Origin: Aricia agestis | Taxonomy: Eukaryota > Arthropoda > Insecta > Lepidoptera > Lycaenidae | Length of the DNA stretch: 64,000 nt | Reading direction: 5' to 3' | Assembly: GCF_905147365.1 (NCBI RefSeq) | Contig: NC_056409.1 | Location: forward strand, 935,001 to 999,000 | Part shown: positions 33,722 to 45,783 of the stretch, piece after piece | Position numbering within the stretch: position 1 is the first letter of the stretch | How the letters are laid out: every line of letters starts with the position of its first letter | Made by a program: the position numbers and the translations under genes | The notes under the pieces: model-generated | The model's database searches: none | Told to the model about the DNA's origin: nothing | Seen by the model: the letters and a program-made list of their open reading frames with translations, nothing else

Positions 33722-36700
33722 TTTTATGAAATAAGGGGTGCAAACGAGCAAACGGGTCACCAGATGGTAAGCAACTACCGTCGCCCATGGACACTCGCAA
33801 CATCAGAAGAGCTGCAGGTGCGTTGCCGGCCTTTTAAGAGGGAATACGCTCTTTTCTTGAAGGTTTGCAGGTCGTATCGGTCCGGAAATACTGCTGGTGA
33901 CAGTTCATTCCAGAGTTTTACAGTGCGCGGCATAAAATTACGCGAAAACCGCACTGTGCAAGACTGGACTCATCAAGGTGATGAGGATGGTATGTTTTTC
34001 GCGTGGGACGATAGCGAAAAGTTGCAGGTGGTATGATTCCGACCAATTCCTCAGAGCACTCCCCGTGATACAACCGATAGAGGATGCAGAGTGAAGCTAC
34101 ATCTCGGCGTAATTCCAGGGGGTCCAAGCTGTTTGAAACACTATGGCAGTCAACAATTCGAGCAGCCCTTCGTTGGATACGATCCAGAGGGAGCAGTTGG
34201 TATTTTGGCGCCCCTGCCCAGAGATGAGAACAATATTCCATATGAGGCCGAACCTGCGCCTTGTAGAGTTGTAGGCGTTGGTCCGGACTGAAGTACTGTC
34301 TCGCTCTGTTAAGAACACCAAGCTTCTTCGAGGCTAATTTGGCCTTACCCTCAAGATGATATCGGAACTGGACTTCGCTCGATATGTTGACGCCAAGTAT
34401 CTCAATGCTAGGGGAGATGGTTAAAGATGTGCCCTCGAAACGAGGATATACGACCATTGGTGACTTTTTAGTGGTGAACGCGCAGACTTGTGTCTTGGTG
34501 GGGTTGAATTGGACTAAGTTACGTCTACCCCATTCAGAGACCTTCTCCATTAAATTCTCCACCTTAGACAAAAGTACGTTTCGACGCTCAGTGACATTTT
34601 GCCGAGAAATATTAGGGGAGCCGGTATATACAGCATCACCTGTACTATCATCCGCATAGCAATGCATGCTGTTGGTTTGTAACATGTCATTGATATGCAG
34701 TATGAATAGAGTAGGCGATAGCACACAGCCCTGAGGGACACCAGCATTAACAGACTGAGTTTCCGAGCATTCGCCGTCAACTACGACCTTTATGCTTCTG
34801 TCTGCTAAGAAACTAGTGACCCACTTATATAATTTCTCGGGCAGCCCGTATGATGGAAGCTTTGATAGCAGCGCTTTATGATCAAAGGCCTTCGCAATGT
34901 CCAAACTAACAGCCAATGCCTCTCCCTTCGACTCAATTGCCTGAGCCCAGGTATGCCAAGAGGTCACCAGCCGAGCGACCCTTACGGAACCCGTATTGTT
35001 TGTCGCTTAGCAATCCCTGGCCGTCCAAGTATCGAAGAAGCTGGCTATTGATAATGGATTCCATTATCTTCGAGAAGAGAGAGGTAATAGCGATTGGTCT
35101 GTAGTTGGAAGGATTTGAGCGGTCACCTTTTTTGGGGATCGGGTGCACCAAGGCTGTCTTCCAGGAAGCCGGGACGATGCCAGTGGAATAGGAGAGCCGA
35201 AAAAGACGCGTCAAGACCGGAGCCAACTCTGGAGCACACTTTTTCAACACAATAGGCGGGATTCCGTCAGGCCTACTCGACTTTTGGATATCAAGGGAAC
35301 AGAGGGCTTTTCGCACTGAGCACTGATGAAACCGAATATCCGACATGATGCTCGTGCATCGCGGTATGGTCGGCGGTTTCTGCCCCCCGTCATCCAGGGT
35401 CGAGTTTGACGCAAAGAGCTTGCCCAGAAGATCGGCTTTGTCCTTTGCGTCCTGGGCCAACGATCCATTTCCTACGTGTAGGGATGGTAGGGTTGGCTTG
35501 CAGAAATTTCCTTCAATAGCTATGGCCAGAGACCAGAATGCACGGGTTCCCGAGGGGAGGCACTCAAGTCTCTTGCCAATTCTGTTGACGTGCTGTTGCT
35601 TTGCCCGAGTAATCTCTTTCTTGAGGGACCTAGAGGCAAGGTTGTACTCCTTTTTATATGTGCTGGTATTTAAATCCCGAGCAGACACTGCGTTGGCCCA
35701 GGATTGGTAAGCCTCCTGCTTCCGGCGAGAAGCTTTTTTGGGGGATGAACTCTGGGACTCCAGGGACGAAATCTGCCGCCAGTTGGCACTACAGAGGTCG
35801 GAATGAAAAGTTCCATCCCCTGCATTACCACATCGGCAACAGAGTTGGCAGTGCTGTCGGGATCATCCGGCGAGAAGCACACGTGCCCCCAAGGATAGGA
35901 TGCAAATAACGACCGCATCCCATCCCAGTCTGCTGACTTGTAGTGCCACACACGACGGTATTTAACAGCGCGCTGTCTTAACACCGTCGTAAGTGGCACA
36001 GAACTCCTAACAAGGCAATGATCCGATGAACCAAGTGGTGCGGTTACGGATATTTGGTAGCCGTCAGGATTTGAAGTCAGTAGGAGGTCCAACAAGGAAG
36101 GATTCTGACCATCCACATCTGGGATTCGCGTAGGCGTAGTAACCAGTTGTGTCAAGTCGTTCGCAAGGGCAAAGTTGCAGACAGATCTCCCCGCATGATC
36201 AGTTTTACTGGAATTGAGCCATTCGGTGTGGTGGGCATTAAAGTCGCCAAGTATTATGATCTCTGCGGATGGGATCTGCTGCTGCACAAAATCTGAAGCA
36301 GCTTGCAGGTGCTCCAAGAGTCGGTCCGTCTCGGGGTCACCACTATGGGACCTATATAGACGCGAGGGTGGTCGTCGCAATCTATGCGGAGCCATAAGTT
36401 TGATAGGTCCATGACCTCAACATTGCTGAGGCGGCGAGAGCTGATATCATCTCTGATATACACACACACTCCAGCTTTGGGTAGAAAGGAGTGCTCGAGG
36501 TAATACCCTGGGTGGGAAAGGTATGATGTGTCACTCGGAGATGATATCTGCGTCTCGGTTAAAAAGAGCAAAGCCGGCTTTGCCGTCTCGAGGTGGTAAT
36601 GGACGGCATTAAGGTTGGAGTGTAATCCCCTGATATTACAAAAGTCCATGTTTAATATCGAGGGGGGTGCCTTTGTGTGTTTGCTCTTGCCCCGAGCAGA

Positions 36701-37002
36701 TTGGAGCGCAGTTTTGCCCTCCCCAGAATACGAGGGGGAGCCTGGACGTCCACGTTCAGTTCCAGGAGTTCCTGAGCATGGACGTCCAGAGAGAGGATTC
36801 TCCAACGCAGTTGGTACCCTCCTGGGGTAACAAATTGTTTTTCAACTGCGGCATTTCTAGGGGGGTAGGGGATTGGGCCTCCGGTAAACTCACTCACTCG
36901 GCGAAACACAGCGCAAGCTCTGTTTCACGCCGGTTTTCTGTGAGGCCGTGGTATTTCTCCGGTCGAGCCGGCCCATTCGTGCCGAAGCATGGCTCTCCCA
37001 CG
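33722..37002 (-). mobile_element. Near full-length non-LTR retrotransposon, jockey/CR1 group
   Basis: The 3.28-kb element has a 5' end CGTGGGAGAGCCATGCTTCG (from 37002) shared with the two short derivatives and a 3' end CCCCTTATTTCATAAAAT. It encodes an APE-type endonuclease and a reverse transcriptase but no recognisable ORF1. Only about 200-350 bp separate the 5' end from the endonuclease. Clade assignment (jockey or CR1) rests on the C-terminal LWNELSPAVFPDRYDLQTFK and related motifs and is from memory. No clear target duplication was found. Confidence 0.85.
33775..36805 (-). pseudogene. Frameshifted endonuclease-reverse transcriptase of the LINE
   Basis: Endonuclease motifs read NIRGLHSNLNAVH, LTETQIS, GDFNAHHTEW and SDHCLV. 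Reverse transcriptase motifs read NYRPIAITSLFSKIME, SLDIAKAFD, GVPQGCVLSPTLF and YADD. After the catalytic AKAFD the usual three residues before HKALL are missing (a 9-bp deletion). The frame is broken at about 36360, 35770, 34950 and 33955. Four uninterrupted pieces remain (36254-36805, 35670-36395, 34933-35688 and 33918-34967), and the final stop would be at 33775-33777. It cannot encode a working enzyme. It may nonetheless have been a recent source, because its ends match the short derivatives closely. Confidence 0.85.
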
Positions 37003-40000
37003 GACAAACGGAAAAACACGGAGTACCTAATGGCTAATACCTATGTTACATAACTAATCACAAACATTATTATATCGAGGATGTTAACAAGTTTATTAAT
37101 AAGCGCTAACATCACGCCATGTTTAATTAATATTATTATGCCGACTCAACACATTGCAATTTCTAAAACAGATTAATTTTAAGTATAATATACCGAATAA
37201 TTTTTAGTCATTCATTTAGTTAAGCATATTCTCGCTTTTGCCCGCAAATTTGTTATTTCGGTAGTTTTTATTACAAACTCCAACGACCAACGCTACAATA
37301 TGTATACTTTGGAATGAGTGGATATCCTGAAGGATCTCCGAGCGAGCGAGGTGTAATGGCGAAGTCCAAGCCCAAAATCTTAGGTCTAAGCCACAATACT
37401 GCGTTGCGGTGTCCGAGGTGCAAGCCATTTGGGCTTTGGCCCTTGATCACTGTATGGTATACACATACACATTCGCTCAGAAAACTTTAATAGCGCCATT
37501 TAAGACTGTAGCGCTAATTGGTGCGGTAGAATATTATGTAGAATGTATTGTTCTCTACCAAAAGCTCTCATGTAACATAGCACCAAGTCCCTGGGGATTT
37601 GCGTGCCTCATTGAGCGCTAATCCCTCTTAACGCCGTTAACGCGGGATGCGCTTGATACAAATCCATTTAAATTGCCTCTAATGAACCATATTATTTAAC
37701 TGAAGTTTCTACGCCGGTATTTACATCCGATAATCATGATTATTATTAATAGCCTACATTATACCTCTGCTGGGCAAATGCCTACCCTTTTTCCTTCTAC
37801 AGTTTTTGATATTTTGATATGCTACATTCGATAATGGAAATATTTAAAACGTTATCTATAGGTACTAATAATATAAAAAGGTAGAGTTTGTTAGTTTTTA
37901 CGGTAATATTTGCGTCTACTGAAACGATTTTGATAATTATTTTACAGATGGAAAGCATCTGTAAACGTTTTATTTGCAAGAGAAGAAAAAAAGAAAATAG
38001 GGAATACTTATTAAAGATAATACATACGAAGTCGCGAGGAAAAGCTTAACATTAGGTCATGGTAGGTAAAACGGTACTGATAATAAGAAAAGATTACATT
38101 CACAGATAGTAATAATCAAAGTTCACAGTTCGATCTTTTAACTTTGATTAAATATATTTAAAAGTAATAAAGGCGATTATTATTAAATATAATCAAAATT
38201 AAAAGATAACGTTTCCGTGTAGTCTGGAGATAATAACAGTCGTTGTTTACAAACTATAATGACTTACAAATCATACAATATGCAGTTATGTTAAGTTTCT
38301 TATTATTATCAGTATGTCATAAACAACGTTATATATTATTATTAGTACATTTCTGAGTCATATTGTAACCTTTTTATAGGATGTCGTAATACGTTATGCA
38401 GTTAGATATTACGGATGTATGTTGTTATAATATGTTTTAGTCTGTAGATGTTTGTTAGCTTTTTTTTTCTTTAAAGGAGACTAAGGACATTTAAGAATGA
38501 CCTATGACTAATATTAAGTTTATTACATTAATTTGTACATACCTACTATTTTTAGACTGGAAAGAAAAAACTAATTATATAATTAACAAAATATTTATAA
38601 TCAAAATAATGTATCTGTATTTCGTTGGTTATTGGTAGCATTATGCTAGCTACCTAAACTAAGCTTTGCTTACTTTATATCAAAAGGACTCGAGTACCTA
38701 CTTATACTATAAAAATGTTATACAATCCTTTCCCAAGAGTTGGACTTGTAAGTAAACAAAGTTATTTTAAGACGAGAATTCTTGACAATCCAGACTATAT
38801 TTATCCATGATCACTGATCTGATGCGTGTTAAAATATGGATGGACTTATTTAAGGAGCACATTCTTTTTCTTCAAGAAAAGTTATAAAATAGGCAATAGC
38901 CAATAAAAGCCTATATTATGTCACTGAACAACTTAGCAATAACTAATACCTATACTGACATTAAACTTACCCAAAATAATGGAGAATCTTGTGCGACTTT
39001 TTGTTACACTTCCGTCGTCTGTCTCTGATTTTGGTCATTTTAGTTTTAGCACAGCACTTCACTACAGTCTACTCATCTATGCACAAGCAACAACTCGAAC
39101 CATATGTTACGAAAGACAACAATAAACTAAGCGAGCAACAATTATAATATCAATAAGCCGGTGTAGTTTCCTGAGCTGTCGAATTGTGGGCAATCGGGCA
39201 TCCTATTGCAGTAACAGGACAGCCGATTAAACCATTACGGTGTGCCCGGATACGCGTTTTCACTAAATGCTAATCCTCCATTTTGTGCCGGCCTAAAATA
39301 TAATTAATCTACAAAAATAAACTGAAAAAAATGTACATAATGTTTGTCGGAAGCATTAGAAATGTAACGATGGTGATGCTGGCGATAGGAGGGGCAAATG
39401 CTTACAAACATTAAAAAAAAACATTATAATAAACAATGAAGACAGGACTAACTAATCCATGTCTGTCAAATGGTTTTTCCAACGTATGTAACAAAGACAG
39501 CAAAATTTTTAGTGTTTCCTTATCCTTGGCTTATTAAAAAGGCTGCTGGTGATCGCCCTGAATCGCCTCGCCAATACATGCTAATTTCTGATAGTCCCTT
39601 CGAAGATCAACAATAATCATAAATCCAATATGTAGAGTCACCGATTACTCAAACTAATGAGCATTGAGGATCAACAGATGATCAATCATGCACCGACGGT
39701 GCTTCTATAATTTTCCGACTTCACGACGGTCACGAGTCACGAAGCAGACGAGACTCTATGATAAGGAGAAAACAACAGGCTATTCATAGCGACCAGTCTA
39801 CACCAAACCTGACGCACCACTTCGACTTTACCACTATAGGAATAAGGTTGAAAAGGCTTCAAAGAGTGTATCACGGCATGACTATGTAATATCTAATTGT
39901 TCATAATCAAACTAATTACATCGAATAAACATACGATAGTCGCTTCCGATCACGACCAATATGTTTAGAAGCTTCCTTTACGGAAGAGCAAATTAAGTCA

Positions 40001-40520
40001 GAAAATTCCCAGAGGGAAATGAAGAGAAAGTAGAGAGAATATAAGAGCAAGGGCATCCAAACTTTTCAAGTAACAATTCTTTCAAACCCTAGAATTCCTT
40101 AAGAGTATTTTAGCTCTTGCCTATCCCCGACTCGAGATTTTTGCTTTCCTGTCAAGCACTGTGTTTCCTAAACTATCAGAATACAAATCGAAATTATGTT
40201 GGCAAATTCGAAATTTAACACAATCCAGAAAGTTAAACGATATGAAACTACTACAATCTAGTTAATGAGACAGTAGCTGAGAATAGTGTAGGCAATTTGT
40301 CCTACAAACAGCAGGATAATTTATTCAATTTTACGACGACGGCCATAAAATTGAATACAAATGATCATGTAAGACGTAAGTTATTGATGTCCAATATCCT
40401 ATCCTCAGAAACAAGATAAAGTAAGCAACTGTCATTTTGTATGCCTACGTGCTGTCGCCCATTCAAATCATACAGCTTTCTTCCAATAATATAATGTGAT
40501 TGATGGATGAGGTAAACTTT
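37003..40520. other. AT-rich non-coding stretch
   Basis: I recognise no gene. A half-copy of the 21883-type MITE arm lies at about 37382-37412. An imperfect hairpin lies at about 39189-39226 (AATCGGGCATCCT with AGGACAGCCGATT). The remaining sequence shows nothing distinctive. If the 42.2-kb exon belongs to Syndapin, this is its first intron. Confidence 0.45.
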
Positions 40521-40522
40521 AA

Positions 40523-40607
40523 GAGCGCCTTCACATTACGTCGCAAGCAGTGCGGCGCGGCAGCTGCGCTGCAGCCGCACTGCTTGCAATGTAATGTGAA
40601 GGCAGCC
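40523..40607. mobile_element. 85-bp hairpin MITE with TTAA target duplication
   Basis: GAGCGCCTTCACATTAC and GTAATGTGAAGGCAGCC open arms that also share GCAAGCAGTGCGGC and a GC-rich centre. TTAA lies directly outside both ends (40519-40522 and 40608-40611). TTAA duplications are characteristic of piggyBac and Kolobok elements. Length and hairpin shape suggest a minimal non-autonomous relative. Confidence 0.7.
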
Positions 40608-41329
40608 TTAAACGGCTTTGCTACTGTGGCCATTGGTCATGTCTTTAGATCTTTTGACTTTTAAATTTAAAGTGACAGCACTATAGGTAACTGATTGCCG
40701 CTGCTCAAGGACACTCGGTACCGCAACATCTGAGAAATTTCAAATGTATGACCGGTTTTCAATTGAAAAGAACTCCAGGGAAAAAATATGATGGTCAAAA
40801 AATAACCGGCTTTTGCGAATACAAAATCATAATTCGAAGCCATTTGGCTGATATGAATTGAGTCTCTAATCTCTATAAGTACTAAAGAATAATTGACATT
40901 GAAAGCAACTGTATACAAAACAGCACTTTCTACCGCACCAAATTACGATATACGCAAATTAAATCCTTCCATAGGTAATTAATTATTATTGATAAATGAT
41001 AGGAAACGGACAAAGGATGCCTTTGTAATAAAAACTAATGTTCACGTACAAATGTAGAAGTAGGCTCACATGTTACTACACGTCTTCCGCTTTGGAAATA
41101 CAATTACAACAAATGTTTAGAAGGATGTTGAAAAAATTAGAGGGTTTTGTTCAACTGAAAAAAGATTACCTCATTTAATACTGGTTTACATATAAAATTA
41201 ATTATTTCCCTCTTACATATTAAATATCCAATCTCCATGCCAAATTTAATCAAAATAGATTAATTAATAGTTTAGGCGAGAATCATAAAAGTTTTCTGTG
41301 CGGGAACCGTACATTTTCCGGGACAAAAT

Positions 41330-41755
41330 TAGTATTCCTTGTAAAATTTCTCCAGTAGTTCGTGAGATAAGCCCTTTCAAATAATTTGCCCCGTTTTTTT
41401 TTTTCACATTTTCCTCTATTTCTTCGCTGCCTTTAGTCTGAGCATGATAAAATATAGCCTATAGCCTTTCTCGATAAATGGGCTATCTAGCACTGAAATA
41501 ATTTTTCAAATCGGACCAGTAGTTCCTGAGATTAACGCGTTCAAATAAGCCCTTTCAAATAATTTCCCTAATTTTTTCCACATTTTTCTCTATTTATTCG
41601 CTCTCATTAGTCTGAGCATGATAAAATATAGCCTATAGCCTTCCTCGATAAATGGGCTATCTAACACTGAAAGAATTTTTCAAATCGGACCAGTAGTTCC
41701 TGAGATTAGCGCATTTAAACAAACAAACTCTTCCGCTTTATAATATTAGTATAGA
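41330..41755 (-). mobile_element. Helitron-like repeat, minus copy with tandem internal units
   Basis: On the minus strand it begins TCTATACTAATATTATAAAG and carries two tandem units (AGGAACTACTGGTCCG, GATAGCCCATTTATCGAG, GGCTATATTTTATCATGC, AATTATTTGAAAGGGCTT) matching the plus-strand element at 15650-16168. Its CTAG end is missing. Confidence 0.5.
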
Positions 41756-42208
41756 TTTCACACATTGCTGTATCCAAGTTTTCCTGTTTTTGACTGTCAT
41801 GTGACTTTTCCAAAGCGAAAAAAGAATCACGTACGAGCGAATTACGAGTTGTATAACTTGTAATTCGCTGCGCACATATTTTTTTAGTAAGAGGGTTTCA
41901 CCATAACCTTATGCCTTCACTAGGCACTAAAATATTCGGGGAATACCGAACCATTTTATCCGGGATGTTACTTCTTGATAGTCACAAGAAGAGACAACAA
42001 AAACTAGCTATATGTGCACATCACGCCAAACCACAAGCTAACCTAGCAACGACGACCTATTGCGGCAAAAACTAACAGTAAACACCTAGCAATCCTAACA
42101 TATAAAAAGCAAACAATTTTAAGCTAAAATAACACACATTATCTTCACGAAATGCCACCGTCATGACTTTGATAGGTTTAATAATACACACTCCGTATGA
42201 TCACTCAC

Positions 42209-42299
42209 GTACAAACATAATATTATTTTTAGCCTGCGAACTGTGATCCGGCTTATTGCAGACACTAGGACAAGACACTGTTAGTAGCACACGAACACT
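42209..42299 (-). promoter_or_regulatory. Candidate Syndapin promoter and noncoding first exon
   Basis: On the minus strand, the arthropod initiator TCAGTG has its A at 42299. An AT-rich TTTAAAATATA lies about 16-26 bp upstream, and a GC-rich segment (CGCGCGGCCGGTCG) lies further upstream. After 91 bp without an ATG in good context there is a strong donor, AC|GTGAGT (GT at 42208-42207). Such a noncoding exon would splice to the acceptor at 32531, which needs an upstream exon. No sequence evidence links the two, so this is inference from position, strand and signals. Confidence 0.35.
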
Positions 42300-42509
42300 G
42301 ATAAGCGATAACGTATATTTTAAATTTAAAACTAGCGAGCGCGTTAATTGTAATTTAAAATCGACCGGCCGCGCGGGAGCGACTTCGGCAAACTGGTCTG
42401 GATGCTTCAGTCGGTCCACCGAGGAACGCCGAAAACGAACGAAAAATCTTCACATGCAAACGACCTTCTACGGTATGATTCACACAGTTATGTCAGTGGC
42501 GTGTTAGGC

Positions 42510-43620
42510 GGCTGTTACACTGGAAATTATCACCGGCCTGCCCAAAAACGTTAAGTCGATGACCGAGCGGCTAACGGTATGCGAAATCTTCACAACTTAA
42601 TCGCAATTACCACGTACAATTTCAAATTAAATAGACGATTAAATAATATTTATTGTGGTACCGCTGCATAGCAGAACACAGGCATTTAAAAACAAATTAT
42701 TACGTTCAACACGAAATTCTTCTGAGCGTATCATATTATAAGTAGGTAGTTTCTTGAATGTTTAACCATTGAAGATTAAGTATAACATTCAAATATTGCA
42801 GCGAAAGCAGTTATTCTTAGCTGTCTTAAATGTTGCCTTTAAAACCAGTTCCACAGGTTAGGCTCTAACAATTTCCGAACTTTTAGACATTTAAAATAAA
42901 CAGTTTAAATTATTGTAAACAGCATTGAAAGATATATTTTACATAATTATTTAAAATTTAAAGCTTTTTTTAATTTTTACTTTTCCTGAGCGTGTAGTTC
43001 GAAGTATAAAGTAGTAATAAGTTCCAGCAGAAATCGCTTAGGTTCCCGCTCACGCACTTTATACCCTCTTTTGAGTCATTCGTTAACCGGACTATTATGA
43101 AATAAAAAAACTAATCTAACCTGACTCCATCAAGAGACGTGGTTGCTGCTACAGACACTTTGTTACCCACGCTATTATAACGAATCTATTATTGACATTT
43201 TACTGCGCTACGTTGGAACAGACATACATACCTATAGGGTCTGTATGTAAGATTTTCAAAATCATCATTCATCACCCGGCACTCGGCAGCCGGCTTCACT
43301 ATAATCAAGTGGGTCAGCGCGTAAAATATTACTGAATCAATTAATCGGGACAAATTGGACCACCAATGTAACCCAGAGCCCTTAGGGCAGTAAGGGTTTA
43401 TCAATATTGTAGAGATTAAACCTTTTTGTATCGTTAAACAAAAAGGTTCAGGGGTTAATTAAACAGATAACGGGCGAAATAAACATGTGGTTAATTGAAT
43501 ATTGCTACAGTGTGTTTTACAAAACAGTCTCGTACATTACAGGAATTAATCAGTATGGCTGAAAATAAGATTTGCAATTATGTAGTTAAGGGTGTCAAAA
43601 TCTGTAGACGTGCTTTGGAC
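42510..43620. other. Unannotated stretch upstream of the candidate promoter
   Basis: It is AT-rich, with one short hairpin (AACCTTTTTGT...ACAAAAAGGTT) at about 43419-43447. No gene was recognised. Confidence 0.45.
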
Positions 43621-43624
43621 TATA

Positions 43625-43787
43625 GGCCCGTCGATATCGACATCAAACATTGCAAACGCGATTGTAATTACGATTTTGTTATATGTTGTTAGGTCCCTTG
43701 AGAGTAGTTAACACCCAAATTTGCAACCCTGAAAACCCTGTGCTGTCAATGTTAATGTAATTTTTTTTATGTCGATATAGACGGGCC
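43625..43787. mobile_element. MITE with GGCCCGTCGATATCGACAT ends and TA duplication
   Basis: GGCCCGTCGATATCGACAT and the near-complement ATGTCGATATAGACGGGCC delimit 163 bp. TA is directly outside both ends (43623-43624 and 43788-43789). A TA target suggests a Tc1/mariner-type element. The 65-codon open frame across it is incidental. Confidence 0.65.
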
Positions 43788-44742
43788 TACTAAGTTTCAT
43801 TAAGGAATCGTTCATAAGCCGATAGATAATGCCGGTATTTCTTCCATTTTCATTCATTTCGTACTCTACCCTCAAAAATTTTAACCCCATCTCAAAGGGG
43901 TTAAGAACCTAAACTCTAGACTACTCTAGAGGTTTGCATTTTAAGATTATGAATTTTATTACAACATTTTTGTCACTTACTGTAACACTGTTGTCTCTTT
44001 AACATCTTTTATTCCTCTGAACGAGCTTTACTCATCCAGAACTCATCCAAATGATCTCGAAAAATAACCGATTGAAGAGCATAGGGCCGGGGCGAATGGC
44101 GATCTGCTCTCCGCGGATTGATACCGCTTATTAGGCGCGAGTGCGGTGAAGTAATTGATGGTTATCGGAGCGCGGAGATTCACTTTGGTAGCTTTAGTAG
44201 CGCACACTAACAATGGACATAATGAAGTAAAAGTCTCGCCCCAACGATCGCCGAATTCGCCTTTGTATTTCAGGTACTTTTGGTGAAGTTTTTTTTTCGA
44301 TAAATTCGACAGAAAGGCCAGAAATCAAAAACGTAGGTATGGGATTGGAGTAACGTAACGCTTGCAATGCCTTACGTTAAATCCGATAGATTTGTGATTG
44401 CTAATGATGTCGAAATTATCGAATGCAACTTGACTAAAGGCGAGGTATAGAAAAACTTGCTTTTCTCTGACGCAAAAAGCAAGGACGTGCCTACCAAGTT
44501 TTTGTTCCCTCACATTGATGTGATTTTGTATTCACCCATACATTTTTTGGAAAGTATTGCCCCAATCGGGCACGAGCTGATGCAAGTGAAACTTAGAGAT
44601 CGGAACGGTTCCGCCAATGCTCGTCAATTTTTCTGCTGAAATCTCGACGCGGACCGACCATTTGTACGGTACAAATGTACCACACGTTGCAAATTAATAA
44701 CAGTGTAGTCTGATAGTCTCATACATAAGGGCGCTCTTTTGC

Positions 44743-44863
44743 ACGATGAATCGTTTCGATCCGTAGCGGGTGAACTGGTAATTGAACGAATTTCTTATGA
44801 CTTTTTCTTTTTTGAAGAAACCAAGGCAACTCATATATGCGACGGATCAAAACGGTCCATCGT
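44743..44863. repeat. Inverted-repeat element, 25-bp arms
   Basis: ACGATGAATCGTTTCGATCC (44743 onward) is complemented at 21 of 25 positions by 44839-44863. The 121-bp unit is probably a decayed MITE. I see no duplication. Confidence 0.4.
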
Positions 44864-45572
44864 AAACTAATGCTCTACTTTAGCGAGTATAACCCTAAAT
44901 CTAAAGAAACACATAGAGCCCAATAATTAATACCGGGAACAAGAAACACTAATAAAAAAAAAAATACCGCATCTAGCCAAAAAAAGCCTTGAAAATATGA
45001 AAAAAGTGCTTAAACCGTTTTAAACTTATTTTACAAAAAAGATTTTCCGTAAACCTCAACACAAAACAGCAACTAACATACAACCATCACTCAGCAGCCC
45101 GCAGAACGCAATCAAGCTTTAATTACTTGGTAATTACTTGCACATGGGGGCTCAACTCATGTTTATTAATTCCACATTTAATTAATTAAGACCCACTTAA
45201 GTCATCGTCTTCAATTATCTTATCTGAGTATATCTTACCCGAAATATGTGTATTGTGTAAGAATAAATGACTAACATAGGGAATAAGTTTTTTGTTTCTA
45301 ATTATCATCAAAGGATTAATAATGTATGATACTGTTATTAAACGCGCCTTAACCCATCAAGCCCCATAAACTCACCGGTGAGCGAGACACAATAGAATAG
45401 CAATAGATTTCCAAGAATCCACGATAGAAGGATTAATAGAAATCATTTCTTTTTAGGCAGCTGGGTAAAAATATAAATTAATATGCAAAAGGATATAATA
45501 TTACATTGTGGGTATACAGTAGAGATGATATCTAAACAGAAAAGTAAAGTGTTGTTCCCTGTATATACATCC
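44864..45572. other. Unannotated AT-rich stretch
   Basis: I see no gene, repeat or regulatory signal I can support. Confidence 0.4.
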
Positions 45573-45781
45573 ATACTTATATTATAAATGCGAAAGTGCG
45601 TCTGTCTGTGTGTTACGTCTTCAAGGCCAAGCCGATGAGATGAATTTGCTGAAATTTTGTATGGAAATACTTTGAGTCTCTTGAAAGAACCTAGGATACT
45701 TTTTATCCCGAAAAAAATTTACTGCCTCGCGCGATAAACGACATTTAACGCAGCGGAGTTGCGGGCGTCATCTAGATCTAG
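45573..45781 (+). repeat. Helitron-like interspersed repeat, first of two tandem copies
   Basis: It runs from ATTATAAATGCGAAAGTG through TTACGTCTTCAAGGCC, ACTTTGAGTCTC, GATACTTTTTATCCCG and GCGCGATAAACG to GCGGGCGTCATCTAG and a second CTAG before T. It is noncoding. Confidence 0.55.
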
Positions 45782-45783
45782 TT

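Noticed and set aside
33918..34967. Longest open frame in the window (349 codons) as a host gene
   Set aside because: It carries AKAFD, GVPQGC and YADD reverse transcriptase motifs and is one piece of the frameshifted LINE.
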